Positions 1 through 12,480 of a stretch of 64,000 bases of DNA are shown here, piece by piece. How positions within the stretch are numbered: the first letter of the stretch is position 1; each line of letters starts with the position of its first letter. The notes below the pieces were generated by a model. It saw only the letters and a program-made list of their open reading frames with translations, had not been told where the DNA came from and did not search any database. Source of the DNA: Nageia nagi (taxonomy: Eukaryota; Pinophyta). The stretch is from the NCBI GenBank assembly GCA_050084985.1, contig JBITNC010000001.1:150288001-150352000 (forward strand), read 5' to 3'. Position numbers and translations under genes: made by a program.

Positions 1-22
1 AAATGCTTTTTTATTTCATATC

Positions 23-780
23 CAAAGGGGGGCAAAATGTAAGTGCCTAAAAATGATTTATTAATTATTTAATAAATCATATTTTAAAATTCTTTAAATA
101 ATAAAATAAATAAATACAAATGTCAATATAAAGTTGATATTACAATGCAATACCATGTACTAGGACCAATGCAATATCATTTATCATGGTTCATATTTTA
201 AAGTATCTTGAATATTACAAAGACTATGTTATTGTTATAAGTCATCTTTTAGTCTTTTCTATGTCCTTACAATTTATAAATGGAGGAGTTGGAGCTTGAC
301 ATCCTTATCATATATCTCTAATAGGTGGTTTTCCCATACATTATACTTTTGGTATCTCTAGATGCCACCTATTTGAGGATTTTTTACTATATGAGCTTCC
401 ATTACTTGTTATACTTTGTGCATAATCTAATTCTATAGGTTTTAAGGCATCAACGCTACAACACTCACATGATGTGGATGCTCTGCTACTTTATTATCCA
501 AAGCATTATATTTCAAGGGTAACAAACTCTAATCTAAGCAACAAAACATCTTCATACATTTGTACATGATCTAGTCCTATCCTTTGCTTATTTATGCTAC
601 ATATTGAAGATTTTACATATACCACTTCTATAAAATAGATGCATACTTTTCATATATTGATCATTGTATAATTGAATGAGTTTCATCTTATTTTGTAGAC
701 TTATAATTATTATGTTCATCATATTTTAGGGTCTACAACTACCCTTTTAAGGGTGTTTGGTTCATGTCAATCACCAACTC
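23..780 (+). repeat. Possible LTR edge: polypurine tract plus LTR start
   Basis: A purine-rich run (AAAGGGGGGCAAAA, 23-37) is followed at once by TGTAAGTGCC. That is the arrangement of a polypurine tract abutting the 5' end of a 3' LTR in plus orientation. The internal part of the element would lie left of the window. I cannot find the right end of the LTR or a second copy, so the extent is only a guess. The rest of the interval is AT-rich and holds no coding frame I recognise. Confidence 0.25.
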
Positions 781-1000
781 TTCAATATTAAGGCTTAAAT
801 CCTTACTCTTCTCCTTTTCAACATTTAGCTGAGTGGAAAATAAAGCATTCTTCTTGGCCTCCTTTTGAATTTTGACCTCAAACCTACTCGCATCAATTTT
901 TACTAGATCTACCGTTATCTACAAAAATTGGTGCTTATCTGTCATGAAAGTTTCTTATAATATAGCTCAAAAGAAGTATTCAAAACCTATTGTATGAAAT
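740..1000 (-). pseudogene. Unidentified charged reading-frame fragment
   Basis: On the minus strand about 70 codons run with few stops. They give a lysine- and glutamate-rich peptide around the motifs DKHQFL, KIQKEAKKNALF and NIEELVID, which looks helical or coiled-coil. I do not recognise a family. It could be part of a mobile-element gag or a PMD-type gene, since similar relics follow downstream. It is listed because composition and openness differ from the surrounding AT-rich sequence. Confidence 0.2.
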
Positions 1001-2060
1001 CCCCTATAGGTGTATCTTGGATTTTCTACCTCTTAGGGTCCACTTCTATTTGAAATATAAACTAGCCTTGAGCCAAAATGCTCTTTATTTTCTTATCTTC
1101 CTAGGAATTCTTTTCCTTTTAAAGTTGAGCGTATTGCTGATAGATTCCTTATGTAGAGTTTTATTATCCAAAAATTGAAATAAATGGTATAATTGTTGAT
1201 GAGGTATGCATTTCTTGAAATATGGCAAGGGCTATGGAGGATTAGTCTATAGTATCTTGTATGTTGTAGGTTGTATGTAGGGGAGGAATTTGGTTTAATA
1301 GAGATGCATGGATGACTTAAAGAATGCTTAGGCTATCAGGTGGAGGTTGGTGGCTATTTGTGACTCATACGATGTAGATGAACCTAATTATTATACATTT
1401 CTAATTAGAGGAGGAGGAGTAAAAGTTGGAATGTGCATACCTAAGGCATTGGCTGTGTGATCATTTTTATGCTTGATTCTTTTTGGACTATTTTCCCTCT
1501 CACCTTTCCTCTATGAATGTGAGGAGCATTTTCTTAACTCATCCTTCTACTCTTAGTGGTGGGATTTTCTTTCTGATTTCTCCTCACACCCTTGATGGGA
1601 TCTCTATCATTTTGGTACTTCTTGAGCCTTTAAATTGGATTATCATGTATAAACCTATGAGTCTGTATAGATTTATTTTTCATGTGGATCTACTATTTTA
1701 GAGGCCTATTCTTTCTCCTCGTATTTCTTACCTTCCTCTCATGTTCGCTCTTCATCTGGATAGGGTTCTCCACCTTCTTCTACCCCTTCACACATTTCAT
1801 CAATATTTTCCTCATCACATATTTCATGAACCAATCATCCATTTCATTTCCCAAGGAGCCATTTTGGTGCTTGAATCAATACAATATTGAATGAATGTTA
1901 TTTATTTTTACATCAACTAGTTTTTTTCCTCAAGCATTTTATTAGTCCATTTGTCAACTTGGGCCCAATCAGGTCAAATATTTTTACCTTATTATATAAA
2001 TCTCTTCATCTGGAATATGAACATGTATGAGTATTCATACCTTAAGAGCTACCTATCCCT
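1001..2060. other. Non-coding or unrecognised stretch
   Basis: Two overlapping plus-strand ORFs of about 70 codons (1,483-1,701 and 1,682-1,894) are rich in F, L, I and S, as expected of random AT-rich DNA. The minus strand over 1,480-1,700 is also open. No domain is recognisable on either strand. Confidence 0.4.
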
Positions 2061-2074
2061 TTAGTATTGATAAA

Positions 2075-2720
2075 TGATCCTATGTGGTTCACATGGGCCA
2101 AACATGGTAGACTCACAAGGCAACGCAAGGGAGTGGATACATGGAGAAAGGTTACAGATAACCTAGTGGTAGGTATAAATTATCAAGTTTTATTTTCTTC
2201 CTTTTCTCATATATTTACATAACATAGGGTCATCAAGTAACACATATAGTTTTTATTTTATTATAGGTGATGTGATATATATACCTTATGCCAACATACC
2301 ATATTGGATGAATGAGCCAAGGGGACAACTAGGATGTCAAAGGATACCTTATTATTTGCAGACTAGGAAGATATTTATTACACCCTATAGACCTAATCAT
2401 GTTATGCACTAGTTTAACAAGCAGTGACACTTCCATGTCAGCTAATGGTACAAATGGGAATACATAAGATATATTATCTTAGCCTATATGAAGTATTGTC
2501 TAAGTGGAAAGAGGAGTGGGTGCCTCACCAAGATGATAGGTCTATAAGTGATAACAATGGAGAGGATGTTGACATGGAGGATGAACATGAGTTATAAAAG
2601 GAGTACTTAGGTTGGTGGATTATTGCAAGACCTTACCTACTTGGTATTTATGCGAAAGAGGACCTAGTTGCAGCTACCAAAGGTGAGAGTGAAGGGAAAG
2701 AATAAGAACCATCAGACATT
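2075..2720 (+). pseudogene. Plant-mobile-domain-like gene relic with intron
   Basis: From 2,075 the plus frame reads DPMWFTWAKHGRLTRQRKGV and on to WRKVTDNLVV. It joins across a GT-AG intron (2,173-2,266) to GDVIYIPYANIPYW, then RGQLGCQRIPYY. Later, after stops and a frameshift, it reads SKWKEEWVP, an acidic run and YLGWWIIARPYLLG. The order W-R ... IPY ... R-x-x-L-G-x-Q-x-I-P ... Y-x-x-W-W-x-x-x-R-P resembles the plant mobile domain (PMD; MAIN-like proteins and PMD-carrying transposons). In-frame stops after NHVMH and later mean it is not functional. It could be a transposon-borne PMD or a host MAIN-like fragment. The match is from memory of the family pattern only. Confidence 0.35.
2173..2266 (+). 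other. Candidate 94 bp spliceosomal intron
   Basis: The donor GTATAAAT and the acceptor TTTTATTTTATTATAG flank an AT-rich 94 bp segment. Removing it keeps the reading frame of the PMD-like relic open and joins LVV to GDVIYIPY. The length and base composition are typical of plant introns. The call depends on the relic being genuine. Confidence 0.35.
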
Positions 2721-4480
2721 GATATTACTAATGATGATAATGATGACCAACCTAAAGAGGAGGATACACAACAAATTTAAATACAAGGTGAGAGAGGATA
2801 TGGGGATGAGAAAGAGGACAATGAAATTGACCAATCCATTTCCATTCCTCTATCTCATTCCCAACAAGTATTAGAGAATGAGCTAGGTAATATATCCAAC
2901 TTATACTTACAAGTTAGTATACATATTTGCAATAATAATAATACTAAAAATTATACATAATTTTATCACAACCCAAACAAAATTAAATCTAAAGAGCATA
3001 ATGGAAGCCAAGGATAAATAAATATAATACTTGAAGACCAAAGTGATCACATTAAAATAAGCATATGACACAATCCAAAAGATTCAAGAGGCATAAGGCA
3101 AAAAAGGCTTCCTTGGTATGATGAAGTGTTGGAGCACGACAAACAAATATAAGAATTACTAAAATACAAAGCCCACAATCACAACACATATAATTGGAGG
3201 AGCAATAAAAAATGAAGAGGCCTAGCCTCTCTAGGTCCAAATCTAGGTCTATATCTTTTGTTAGGAGTGAGAAAGGGACCTAGCCATACTAGTGTCAGGA
3301 ATGATTAGATTCATTCTTTCATATTGTATGGAAAAACCTTATGTTATATATTTTGATCTATGATGTTAATATAAAAGGTGTTATTTTGATATAAACAAAA
3401 TGTGTATGCACAATTGTATGTTGTATATATATTTTTTCTTTCATTGTTAATGTATAAGTATACATATCTATAATTATGTATGCTTAATATTAATAAATGT
3501 TATATGATGTAATATTTTCTCATTTAAAACAATATACAATATTATAACCACTTTATTTTAAAAAAAAAATTGTAAATGAACCCAACATTGGTGCTAGGAT
3601 GACAAAGGTATGAATTGCCAAAATTTTGATATAGCACCTTAGGAGTGCATCCAATGTTTGAATTATATAAAAATTTTAAAATTAAACATATAGTATTTAG
3701 TTTGACCAAAGTTAACCAAGGTTGCACCTAAATTTAAATTTCAAATAAACAAACCTAATAAAATGATTTCACAAAAAAACTATCCTACTAATAATTCATG
3801 AACTATGGGACCATGACTATGCAAAAAATACCTTATAAAGACTAGTGCTCGTGTTGGTATGATAGAGCTTGAATAAGCTAGGCTAAAAGCTCTAATCATG
3901 ATATAGAGCATCTTCCAAGAGTATGAAAGATAAAAGAATTGAAATAAATAGGAAAATAATCATCAATCGACTAGCAAAAAGTTCACATGCCTAGTTTTTG
4001 TTACTTGAAGATTTCAAAGTCATACAAAACATAAGAAATCACAATCATGTGTTCAATGCAAGATCCAAAAAACTATTAATTTCTCAACTAAAGTGAAAGT
4101 GAATAGCATTGGTGTTGTCATGAGTGTCAATGCTAAGTTTACAAGAAGAAGTATACATAATGCAAAGTAAAACAAATAGAGGAAAATATCATAACATAAG
4201 AAATGGAAACAACCAATCAAAAACAAACATAAATATCAAAACTAATATTATTTAAAGTGCTAATGTTGAGAGTAATAAAGCATATAAATAAATAATACAA
4301 AAAAAAAAAAAAAAATTACTAATGATTATTCTAATGATGACAACAACAAGAATAACATTTAGGATATTTCAAACCTTTTTACCGCTTATGTTTGATTCCA
4401 CTTACAAAATTGATGGTTGAATCCTTCTTCTTAGCTTTAACGAACTCTAGAAAAGTATTTGTAGAAATTTCCATGTTTCT
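2721..4480. other. Non-coding AT-rich stretch
   Basis: I found nothing I can name here. The short ORFs at 3,052-3,240 and 3,542-3,727 are minus-strand chance frames. A poly-A run of 17-18 bases lies near 4,299-4,316. Confidence 0.4.
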
Positions 4481-7060
4481 ATTTTATTCATGTTAAGGTT
4501 CTTGTAGCATCCTTGCTTTGTCTTCTTTTATCTCCTTCTTGCTCTTTATATCCTCCTTTTCCTTTGGTGGAGGGAAAGCAAGTTTTTTGTGATTAATCAA
4601 GTCCTAGATATTATAAAGTAAGGGAATATAATACTTAGTTACATGTCCATGTTGTTGATGATACAAAAAAAATTGATCAGACTTGCATTCACATGGAACT
4701 CCTCCCTTGAAAGTAGGATGAGATTAGGATACCATTGGTTTTTCAAGAAAATTCCTTTTGAATAACATTTGGACCACTTCATTAATGTATTTATATATTC
4801 AAGTGAAATTTCTTCTAGAAAACTATTGATATTTTGTGTATACTGACTTTTCTTATTTCTTTACTTCAACTTTCCTTTCTACTACCTTATTTTGGGTTGG
4901 TGCTTATTTCTTCTTTTTGAGTTGAATCCACCTTTGAAATTATGTTAGCTTCTTTTTTAACCTCTTTCCAATACCTTGCTTGAGGTTGTGGTAGTTTTTT
5001 ATCCCTTGTGGATTGATTTTCTTATTTCCACTCACCACACCTGATAAGGAACCTTTCATTTTCCATAATAACATGTGGAAAAACCTCTAAAGTTAATTTA
5101 GTAAACTCAAAGCATGTTTTCTTATACATTTATTTTATAAATTCTATAAAGGCTATATTCTTTATCTTGTCATCTATATCCACTTGAATAGCAATTCTTA
5201 TCCAATATTTGATAAAAATTTAATGGATTTTCCTTCTGTTTGTTTAATACACACTAAATCTGAAATTGTCACCTCCTTAGGAATGGACATTTGATAAAAG
5301 TTAAGAAATTTTGATCTAAGTTGTCTAAAAATTTCAATGCTTGCATGAGACAAACTATTACACCATTGAAGAGCTTCTCCTACTAATGATAAAGAAAACA
5401 ACTTTGCATGTAAACCTTAATCCATGGTGATCAAAGATACCTCATTTGTGTAAATACACAAATGCATGCAAGGGTCACCACTACCATCATATTTTGAAAA
5501 CTTCATCTCTTTTCTATTTTTAAGCACTTTTGACCTTATTCTCCTACATAAATGGTTATTTCCCTCATCTTTATTGTTGCTACAATCCTTGTACTATTCC
5601 TATTTTCTTCATGTCTTTCTCAAGATAAGTTATTCTTTCCTTTATTACATCATCCATGAATAATTCTTGTACTTTATCTATAATTGGATCTTAAATCACC
5701 TCTATAATTTAATGTAAATATTATCCTTCAATTTGATCATCTACATTTTCTAAAATGCCATCAAATATCCTTATATGAACATATGGGATTGTATGTTCAA
5801 ATGCTCCCTGTCTATTAACCCTATTATCATAAGCTATTTTGCCACACATTTGATGTTCCATTCCATATTATCATTAGATAACTTGAGCAATTCATCTTCA
5901 TTATATTTTTGTAACTTGACACATATAATATCATTTTCTTCTCTAGTCCATCGAATGATACATTTCATTACATGATTAATAAGTGGAGTTGTTTTTGTTG
6001 TTCTTCTTTTAAATCTATAAATTATTCATTATCCCAAATAATTTGCTTATTATTAGGCTTATAAATTCTTGTTCTTATTTTATAATCTTCTTTAACTTTC
6101 TAAATCTAACTTGTATAATACTCAATTTGATGAGGTATATCCATTTTGGTAACTTCCATAGTTTCTTTCGAATGAAGAAATCTTGCCTTAATTCTATTAT
6201 CCTCTACTGATCAATCAGGGAATGGAAGATCCATTTCTTTTATCGCTTTATTAAGTTCTACATATTTTTTAAATACTCTTATTTTTATCCAAATATTTAG
6301 ATATTACCTTATAATCCTCACTAAAGTCTTTAATTTTACTAATATGAGTGATAGGTGGTAACTCAAGTTCTGTGATTCTTTCCTCCACGTGTTCTTTTGC
6401 ATCTTCATGCTCCTAATGAATTGATTCTCCTAATGTGGTATGATGAACAACATCAATGATGGAATCAAAAATTGGTATAGGCATTTCTTACCTATTAGTA
6501 ACATCTTCTATAGGCTCATGAACTTCTAATGGAACCTCCACATCTTCAATAATAGGAACCCTAGTGTTGACATTATCAAGAATGCCAACATTGGTATGAG
6601 CATTTGCACTAGGATTCTACAACATTAATGAATTCATATTCTATTTTATTTTTGCTCTATATGAGAAGAATACAAGGTGTGGCTTCCCTAGAGTCATGTT
6701 CATGGCATTCATACTCTTCTTTAGAGATACATATTATATTATAATGTTCTTTACTAAATAATTATTTCATCTTCCTTGATAACCTCAACAACATATACTT
6801 TTCCTTTGATAGGTAATTCACTGAGCAACTTGATGAACTAACACATGTTCTCCCTAGAGCTCATGATATCTCTAAAAGTCTCATCATTGATCAAGTTTTT
6901 CATGAGAACATCCTTTGTTGGAAAAGAAGGAATATTCTAATCAAAAAAGGTCTTTAGATCTTCATCATCAATATGAATTCCCTTGTTAACTATTCTTCTA
7001 GAATCATAGGAGCTAGTTATGGAACTTTCATTAGCAAAAGGTCTCTCACAAATATGTTCA
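4481..7060 (-). pseudogene. Ty3/gypsy gag relic (Tat/Ogre/Athila-like)
   Basis: Read on the minus strand, the best-preserved segment (5,520 to 5,160) gives KFSKYDGSGDP, then FSLSLVGEALQWCNSL, FRQLRSKFLNFY, and ISDLVCIKQTEGKSI. This is the retrotransposon gag pattern 'F.L.GeA..W...L' followed by 'L.Q...Es..'. Further on (4,680 to 4,560) come LYHQQHGHVT and DLINHKKLAFPP. These resemble the Tat/Ogre gag C-terminal knuckle 'CxxHxxxGHxTxxC..L...I..LI..G', with both Cys codons replaced. Upstream (7,060 to 6,770) an open stretch with RRIVNKGIHIDDEDLKTFF and LLSELPIKGKVYVVEVIKED may be the N-terminal part. Many stops are present. No matching LTR pair was found and no pol follows, so this is a fragment or another gag-only element. 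Confidence 0.6.
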
Positions 7061-8500
7061 TCTATCATAGGTTCCTCATGATTTGGTTTTTGAGGCTTAG
7101 CCAGCTGATTTTTCCTTTGAATCCTTTCAATTCACCTTTGTTCATGAAAAGCAATATGTGTTATAGTAATTGTTATTCTCTTAGGAATACTCTTACCTAC
7201 TATGTTAATATGCTTATAAGAAATCTTCACATTTTTATTGCTATGGATATAAAATATACTTGTAGCATAAATCCTAAACAACATATTCAAAAGGTTTTAC
7301 ATTGTAACAAAAAATATGGTTGGTTTAAAACCAAATATTCTAACCCTAGTTAAGAGATAGAAATTTTATACAAAGGTAGGTGCTAATATGTTAAATATTT
7401 TAGTGACCCCTAGTGTGAGCTAAGCAGTAAATATGGTAACATTCACATGTAGATCGTATTTGATGATATCAACATAAATATATACATAAATAACAAGAAT
7501 ATAATAGTTAACAATAATCTAAAATATAATAAGTATGATGATGAATAATGAATATATGATTATTGGATCAAGATAATCAAACGCACTATTGATACAAGGA
7601 TCAAGTGAAAGATAAATACATGTTAACCTTACCTAGATGATGAAAAATCATATGCAGATAGGATCTTATCAAAGATAAATATATTGATGCATATGACAAT
7701 GTGGATGTGAGGCATCTCAAGGAGTATAACTCATAACCAAGATACAAAGTATAACAATATATTGATAAGTCAATTAAGACATCTAATTTCAAAAGATGAA
7801 ATAATATATATGCTCATTTCATAACAAAATCCCAATCTCAATAGGTAAAATTGAGAAATATCTAAAAATTTAGGTACCTACTATCAAGATAAAATCTTGA
7901 TCATTTCCCTTGTAATCATACTTACCTTTATATATGCAATATAATTCCCTATTTACATTTGGGAAAGTGAGCATTGACATTGGGATACTTAGCATAATAA
8001 ATGGTGAGATTACATGAGAAAGGAAAAATGTAGCACATATGATTTAATATGACATTGATATAAAAAGCATTTAATAAGGATATATATGGTGGACCAAAAA
8101 TAAGTGTCAATAATTTTAATAAATATGCATATAAAATATGGAAGAATACATAATATCCTAAAATTATTTAACAATATGCATGATGTAAACATAGTTTTAT
8201 GTTCTACGATGAGTGCATGATACACACAAAAATGGGTTTTCTAAGAAAGGTCCTAGATACTTTTATTTGATATGCAATTATTAGGTGTTAAGCACTGATA
8301 AATATGTGTTTTGTAAAATACAAAATAATACCTACTACATGCATACCTCTACTTGCCTCTCCTATACCTACCTCACATCTACTCTCCTTAGCTCAAAAAC
8401 TTGAAAATAATTATCAAGTGTTAAGCCATGATCAAAATGTATTTTGTAAAATGTAGAAGAATAAAAGGTATGATAATTATTTTATAATATACCTATTATA
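7061..8500. other. Non-coding stretch with a direct repeat
   Basis: The plus ORF at 6,973-7,353 (126 codons) is the antisense shadow of the gag relic. Within this stretch, the segment near 8,281-8,365 recurs at about 8,413-8,540. Both share a 'GTGTTAAGC.. TGTATTTTGTAAAAT' core followed by a CTCACCTCTACTCTCCT-rich tract. No gene is visible. Confidence 0.4.
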
Positions 8501-8519
8501 CCAAAAACATTTTCTTGCC

Positions 8520-8820
8520 TCACCTCACCTCTCCTCTCCTCTTCTCTACCCCTCACCTCTACTCTCCTCAAAAAACTTAAAAAGTTTGAAATCTTCCAAG
8601 TGCTTGCCTAATAAATTTCTAAGTATTTCTCCTAAGTTCCCATGTGGGATTTTTTTAATATTTTGGGGCAATTTTAAACCACCTCCTTGTGCTTTATGGT
8701 TATGGTTTAAAATTTCCCACCAAATCACCACTAAAAACCTGAATTAAGGTAGTTAAAAACCATCCCTAAAAAAATGCCTTAAATTACTCGCCCTTAAAGC
8801 CTATTTTTTATGTAGTACAA
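8520..8820 (-). repeat. Dispersed repeat, copy 1 (inverted relative to about 55.2 kb)
   Basis: On the minus strand this reads a poly-T tract, AGTGGTGATTTGGTGGGAA, a C/T-poor block, then GAGGAGAGTAGAGGTGAGG. A similar series (TAGTGGTTTTGGTGGGACA ... GGAGGAGAGAGG) occurs in plus orientation at about 55,225-55,520. A 61-codon minus ORF (8,546-8,731) overlaps, but no family is recognised. This is probably a shared mobile-element segment. Confidence 0.35.
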
Positions 8821-8934
8821 TAAGATTATTATTTTCTCACCATGATAAAATTGAAGTTATTAGGTAGTTTTGTGATGGTATAATGCTTGTGTATGGTGAT
8901 TTAATTAGAGGTTTTTAATATGTTATAATCGATT

Positions 8935-9649
8935 TGTTATAACCAAAATAATAATAATTAGGTTGTTTACAACATTCAATTTAACCAATTAATTATGAAA
9001 TAATAGTAAATCAAAGTAATAAATATGATGACAATAACCTAATTAGCCTTGACCTATCAAATTAGATTTATGAAAGATACAAACCTTGAACTTACATGTC
9101 ATGATGATCCAAAGTGATATTCAGTTGAAGGAAGATGAACGACAAGCTTACCCAAAGAACAAAGCCACCAATCTGACATCAACATAATGATAATACTAGG
9201 AACTTAGTGGTGTCTCTTGGTTACCTTTTAATAATGCCTTAATCTCTCACCTGATATCATCATTGTCCCTTCAAAGCTCAAAATATTGCATGCAAATGAG
9301 TAGGAAAGATCGTAGGAATGTAGAGCTCAGTATATAAAAAAATCCATATATGATAGATAGTGTTAAGAAATATCAATCAAGAATGACACAAGTAATTACC
9401 ACCTATCAAGGATTTAGGATCATGTCATAATTACTTATGCACAACCCCTTCATATTTATAAGTAAAAGGTCTAGTGCTAAGGCTCTTTCTTAGGCTTATT
9501 ATGATTCTAGGTTAACCTGTTATCATAAAATATAAAGGTAGATGAGTTTGCACAATGATAAGAGCATTTAATTAAATAAATAAATAAATGATTTTAAATA
9601 CCTAAAAATGTATTTTAATTAAAATAAAATTCTTTTTTAGGTGTTAATA
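8935..9649 (-). repeat. 3' LTR of the gag-only element
   Basis: This is the partner of 24,971-25,682. They share long blocks such as TAGCCTTGACCTATCAAA/TAACC..., ATGAGTAGGAAAGAT and TTATGCACAACCCC. By eye the two are about 80% identical, so the insertion is old. On the minus strand a TATA-like TATAAATA lies near 9,456. Confidence 0.8.
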
Positions 9650-9663
9650 GATTCCCCACTTTG
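9650..9663 (-). other. Polypurine tract of the gag-only element
   Basis: The minus strand reads AAAGTGGGGAATC directly upstream of the 3' LTR start. This is the expected position and composition for plus-strand DNA priming. Confidence 0.5.
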
Positions 9664-10139
9664 AATATGATTTGATTTTTTTGGCATAAAAGATAATCAA
9701 AGCATAAATTTAAAGTATAACTTGATAAGTAAGAAAGTACTCCCTATAAATTATCTCACAGTAGTAGCTTTGTATGCCCTAGGTTTTCACCTATATTATG
9801 CTCCCTCTTTGACTTGGTTGTGATATGATGTACCTCTCATCATAGGAGCAATCCAAGGTAAAGATAAAGAAACCTGAAAAGAGCTTATACAAGAAACATT
9901 TTGCATAAGATATCTCAAATATAAACATTAAATATCATTATATGAAAAATATGATAAGATACCAAACCTATCCTTGGTGACTTACCCACCAAGAGTATGA
10001 AGATAGATTATTGATTTAACTGATCAGCTTACATTCCCAAGCCACCATGTTTCCTTGGATTTGGGTAAGAGTGGTCCTTCCTTACAAAGGCACCAAATGA
10101 TAAGAATGACTAACTTGGTTTTTCAATACACCATGTTTC
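9664..10139. other. 3' internal region of the gag-only element
   Basis: Non-coding. Near 10,040-10,115 it holds a unit 'CCATGTTTCCTTGGAT ... CCTTCCTTACAAAGGCA..AAATGATAAGAATGAC'. This unit is repeated immediately across the copia insertion at 19,141-19,260. The copia therefore landed inside a short tandem array. Confidence 0.5.
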
Positions 10140-10640
10140 TAAGAGAATTGAAGTATAACATGAACAATACTAAACTACCAAGATCACATGAAAGCTCTCA
10201 ATTCACATCTAACTATCACACAAAGCAATCTCACAAAGATAACACCAAATGTAAGTGGTTCCTCCAACTAGGAGTACATCCACTAACTAGATCTTTACTT
10301 CAATCACAAATACAACTCTCTTAAAATCCTCCTACTCTTTTCTCCTAACCACTATCCTATAGCATAACTTTACTCCACAATTGGTGTGTGATCACATAGA
10401 GGGAGCCTTCTATTTATAGGCCAAAATCCCTCTTTGGATCACCCTTTTATCCAATGTACAAAAGTATGACATGCACATCCTTTTACCCAAGGGGCATGCT
10501 CATGACATGGAGTGTAGGACAAGTTACATTATTATATTAACTTAAATACTTAAGGTATCAAATGATACCCTTAAGTATTAGTGAACTTACATAGAATATT
10601 TAATACAAACTTTTACAATAATGTATTATACATTCCAACA
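10140..10640 (-). repeat. 3' LTR of the minus-strand copia
   Basis: This 501 bp unit ends in CCAACA on the plus strand, and the partner is 18,640-19,140. The plus-left edge reads TAAGAG here against TGAGAG in the partner, so the terminal CA dinucleotide has mutated in this copy. It contains a TATA box and an imperfect palindrome (10,545-10,580). Confidence 0.93.
10410..10419 (-). promoter_or_regulatory. TATA box in copia 3' LTR
   Basis: The minus strand reads GGCCTATAAATAGAAGG, a canonical plant TATA box that marks the U3/R boundary. The same motif sits at 18,910-18,919 in the other LTR, where it would drive the element's own transcript. Confidence 0.7.
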
Positions 10641-10651
10641 CTCTCCCTTAA
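10641..10651 (-). other. Polypurine tract of the minus-strand copia
   Basis: The minus strand reads TTAAGGGAGAG immediately before the 3' LTR start TGTTGGAAT. This is the standard plus-strand priming site. Confidence 0.8.
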
Positions 10652-11094
10652 TGCAATATTAAGATAGAGCAAGTAATAGAGAAGAAGAAGAAGAGAAAGT
10701 AAGAGAGTTCTCCTCCAAATAGATACAATGAAGATGAGAACTTTTTACATATTTGTGAATTAAGAAAGATCAAGTTTGAGAATCACTACTTTGCCAAATA
10801 CAATCATTAACCACAACCAGTTTTAATGTACATGAAGTAGTCATCCAACCAGAAGTTATTAAGAGTCTCTAAGAGCTTGCATACCTAAGGTAAGTAACTT
10901 GCAATCTCAAAAGAACTTATAAGTCATAAGCGGCTCAAATAATAAGATCAATTAGATGCAACATTTTCATCTCATCAAGGATAGATGAATCACACAAATG
11001 CCATCATGAATTGATCAATGGTGCACTATAAGTTATCACAAAGATGCCATGCTAAAAACTTATAGTCACTTACTATATATAAAACATGTGTTGA

Positions 11095-11310
11095 TTATCA
11101 TCACAAAATAGAGCATGCACATATGAGTTTCTCACATATGGATAACTGAATAGTGCCAAAAGACATAAGATTTCCTCACACATGGACAACTAAATAGTGC
11201 TAGATTGACCAAAATAGAGAATGCACATATGATTTTCTCACTTATGGATAACTAAATAGTGCCAAAAGACATATAAGAGTTCCTCTCAAATGTATAATTG
11301 AATAGTACAA
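11095..11310. repeat. Direct repeats in copia 3' untranslated region
   Basis: A unit of roughly 110 bp containing AATAGAG(A/C)ATGCACATATGA, TTTCTCAC.TATGGATAACT and AATAGTGCCAAAAGACATA appears twice. A shorter related sub-unit sits in between. The array lies between the RNase H relic and the 3' LTR and has no coding potential. Confidence 0.6.
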
Positions 11311-11399
11311 ACTTACCATAGAGGTGTATAATAAAATCAACACTATACAACACAAAATCCTCCTAGGGGTGATGTTGTTATCACAAACATGAATTTAAC

Positions 11400-12480
11400 A
11401 CAAGAATTCAAACCTCACTTCTCCTTAAGGGTAACTTCACCAACCTGATAGCATCCCTAATCTTACATAACTGAGCTTTTAGGAGGGGTTTGGTGAAAAA
11501 ATTAGTGGAGTTTGAGGTGGATGGATAATACTCCAGGTGTATGATGCCATCAAGAACCTTCTCTCTGATAAAATGGGCATAGATTTTCACATGTTATGTT
11601 CTCTAATGGAACACAAGATTCTTATCCAAAGAAATAACTGATTGATTATCTGAAGAAATCAAAGATGAGCCACCTTGCTCATACCTAATTTATTTCAAAA
11701 TATGTCTTAGCCAAATGTCTTCCTAGGATGCAATAGACATGGCACGATATTTGAATTCTATGGTGGAAAGAGAAATAGTAGGCTACTTCTTAAAAGCCTA
11801 AGAGATAGTACTTAAACTAATGCTAAACACATACATAAAGGTTGACTTCTTATCATCTCTATCCCCCCATAGTTAGAATCTAAGAATCCAAAGAGAATAA
11901 ATGAGGGCAACTTAGAATACTTGAGAGCAAGATCTTTAGTCCCTATAACATATCTCAAGATTTGATTGACAACATTAGGGTGCTCAATATATAGTTTTTA
12001 CATGATTCATGCCATCAGATTCACTACAAAGGTAATATTTGGCCTAAATATAGTCAAATACAAAAGACTACCAATTAATTACCTATAAGTTGTAGCATCA
12101 GCTAACTAAGAGTTGGAGCTTAGAGAAATAATGATTCTAAGAGAGACTAGGATTGTAACATATTTACACTCCATTCCAAACTTTTGCAAGATATCTGATA
12201 TATACTTAGATTGATTGAGGTAAGTACAATCCTTGTATTGATACACTTGCATTCTAACATAGTAGTGCAAGAGACCAAGATTAGTTATTTCAAATGTTAC
12301 CTTAAGTTTGGATATGCATTCTTGAATGATTTCATCATTATTTCCAATAATCAAAAGATCATCAATATAAAGGAGAATCAAGATCACATCTTTTCATTGA
12401 TTGAGCACATATAGATTGGAGTCAAAATAACACTTGAAGAATCCAATATTTGTAAAGTACCCTAAAATCTTTCTGTACTA
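11400..12480 (-). pseudogene. Copia reverse transcriptase C-part and RNase H relic
   Basis: At 12,387-12,106 the minus frame reads LLYIDDLLIIGNN (the copia YVDDLL catalytic motif with Ile), followed by FEITNLGLLHYYVRMQV and YLNQSKYISDILQKFGM. This is the RT palm-to-thumb segment. At 11,590-11,408 it reads REKVLDGIIHLEYYPS and FTKPLLKAQL, the conserved end of copia RNase H. Stops and frameshifts lie between the two. RT signs also extend upstream in broken frames to about 13,000. Confidence 0.85.

Noticed and set aside
6973-7353. 126-codon plus-strand ORF, one of the longest in the window
   Set aside because: It lies antisense to, and just upstream of, the minus-strand gag relic. Its composition (F, S, N, I, Y rich) is that of a chance AT-rich frame, and there is no recognisable domain.
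11095-11310. CRISPR-like alternation of repeats and spacers
   Set aside because: There are only two imperfect long units in a plant retrotransposon 3' region, with no regular spacers and no cas genes.
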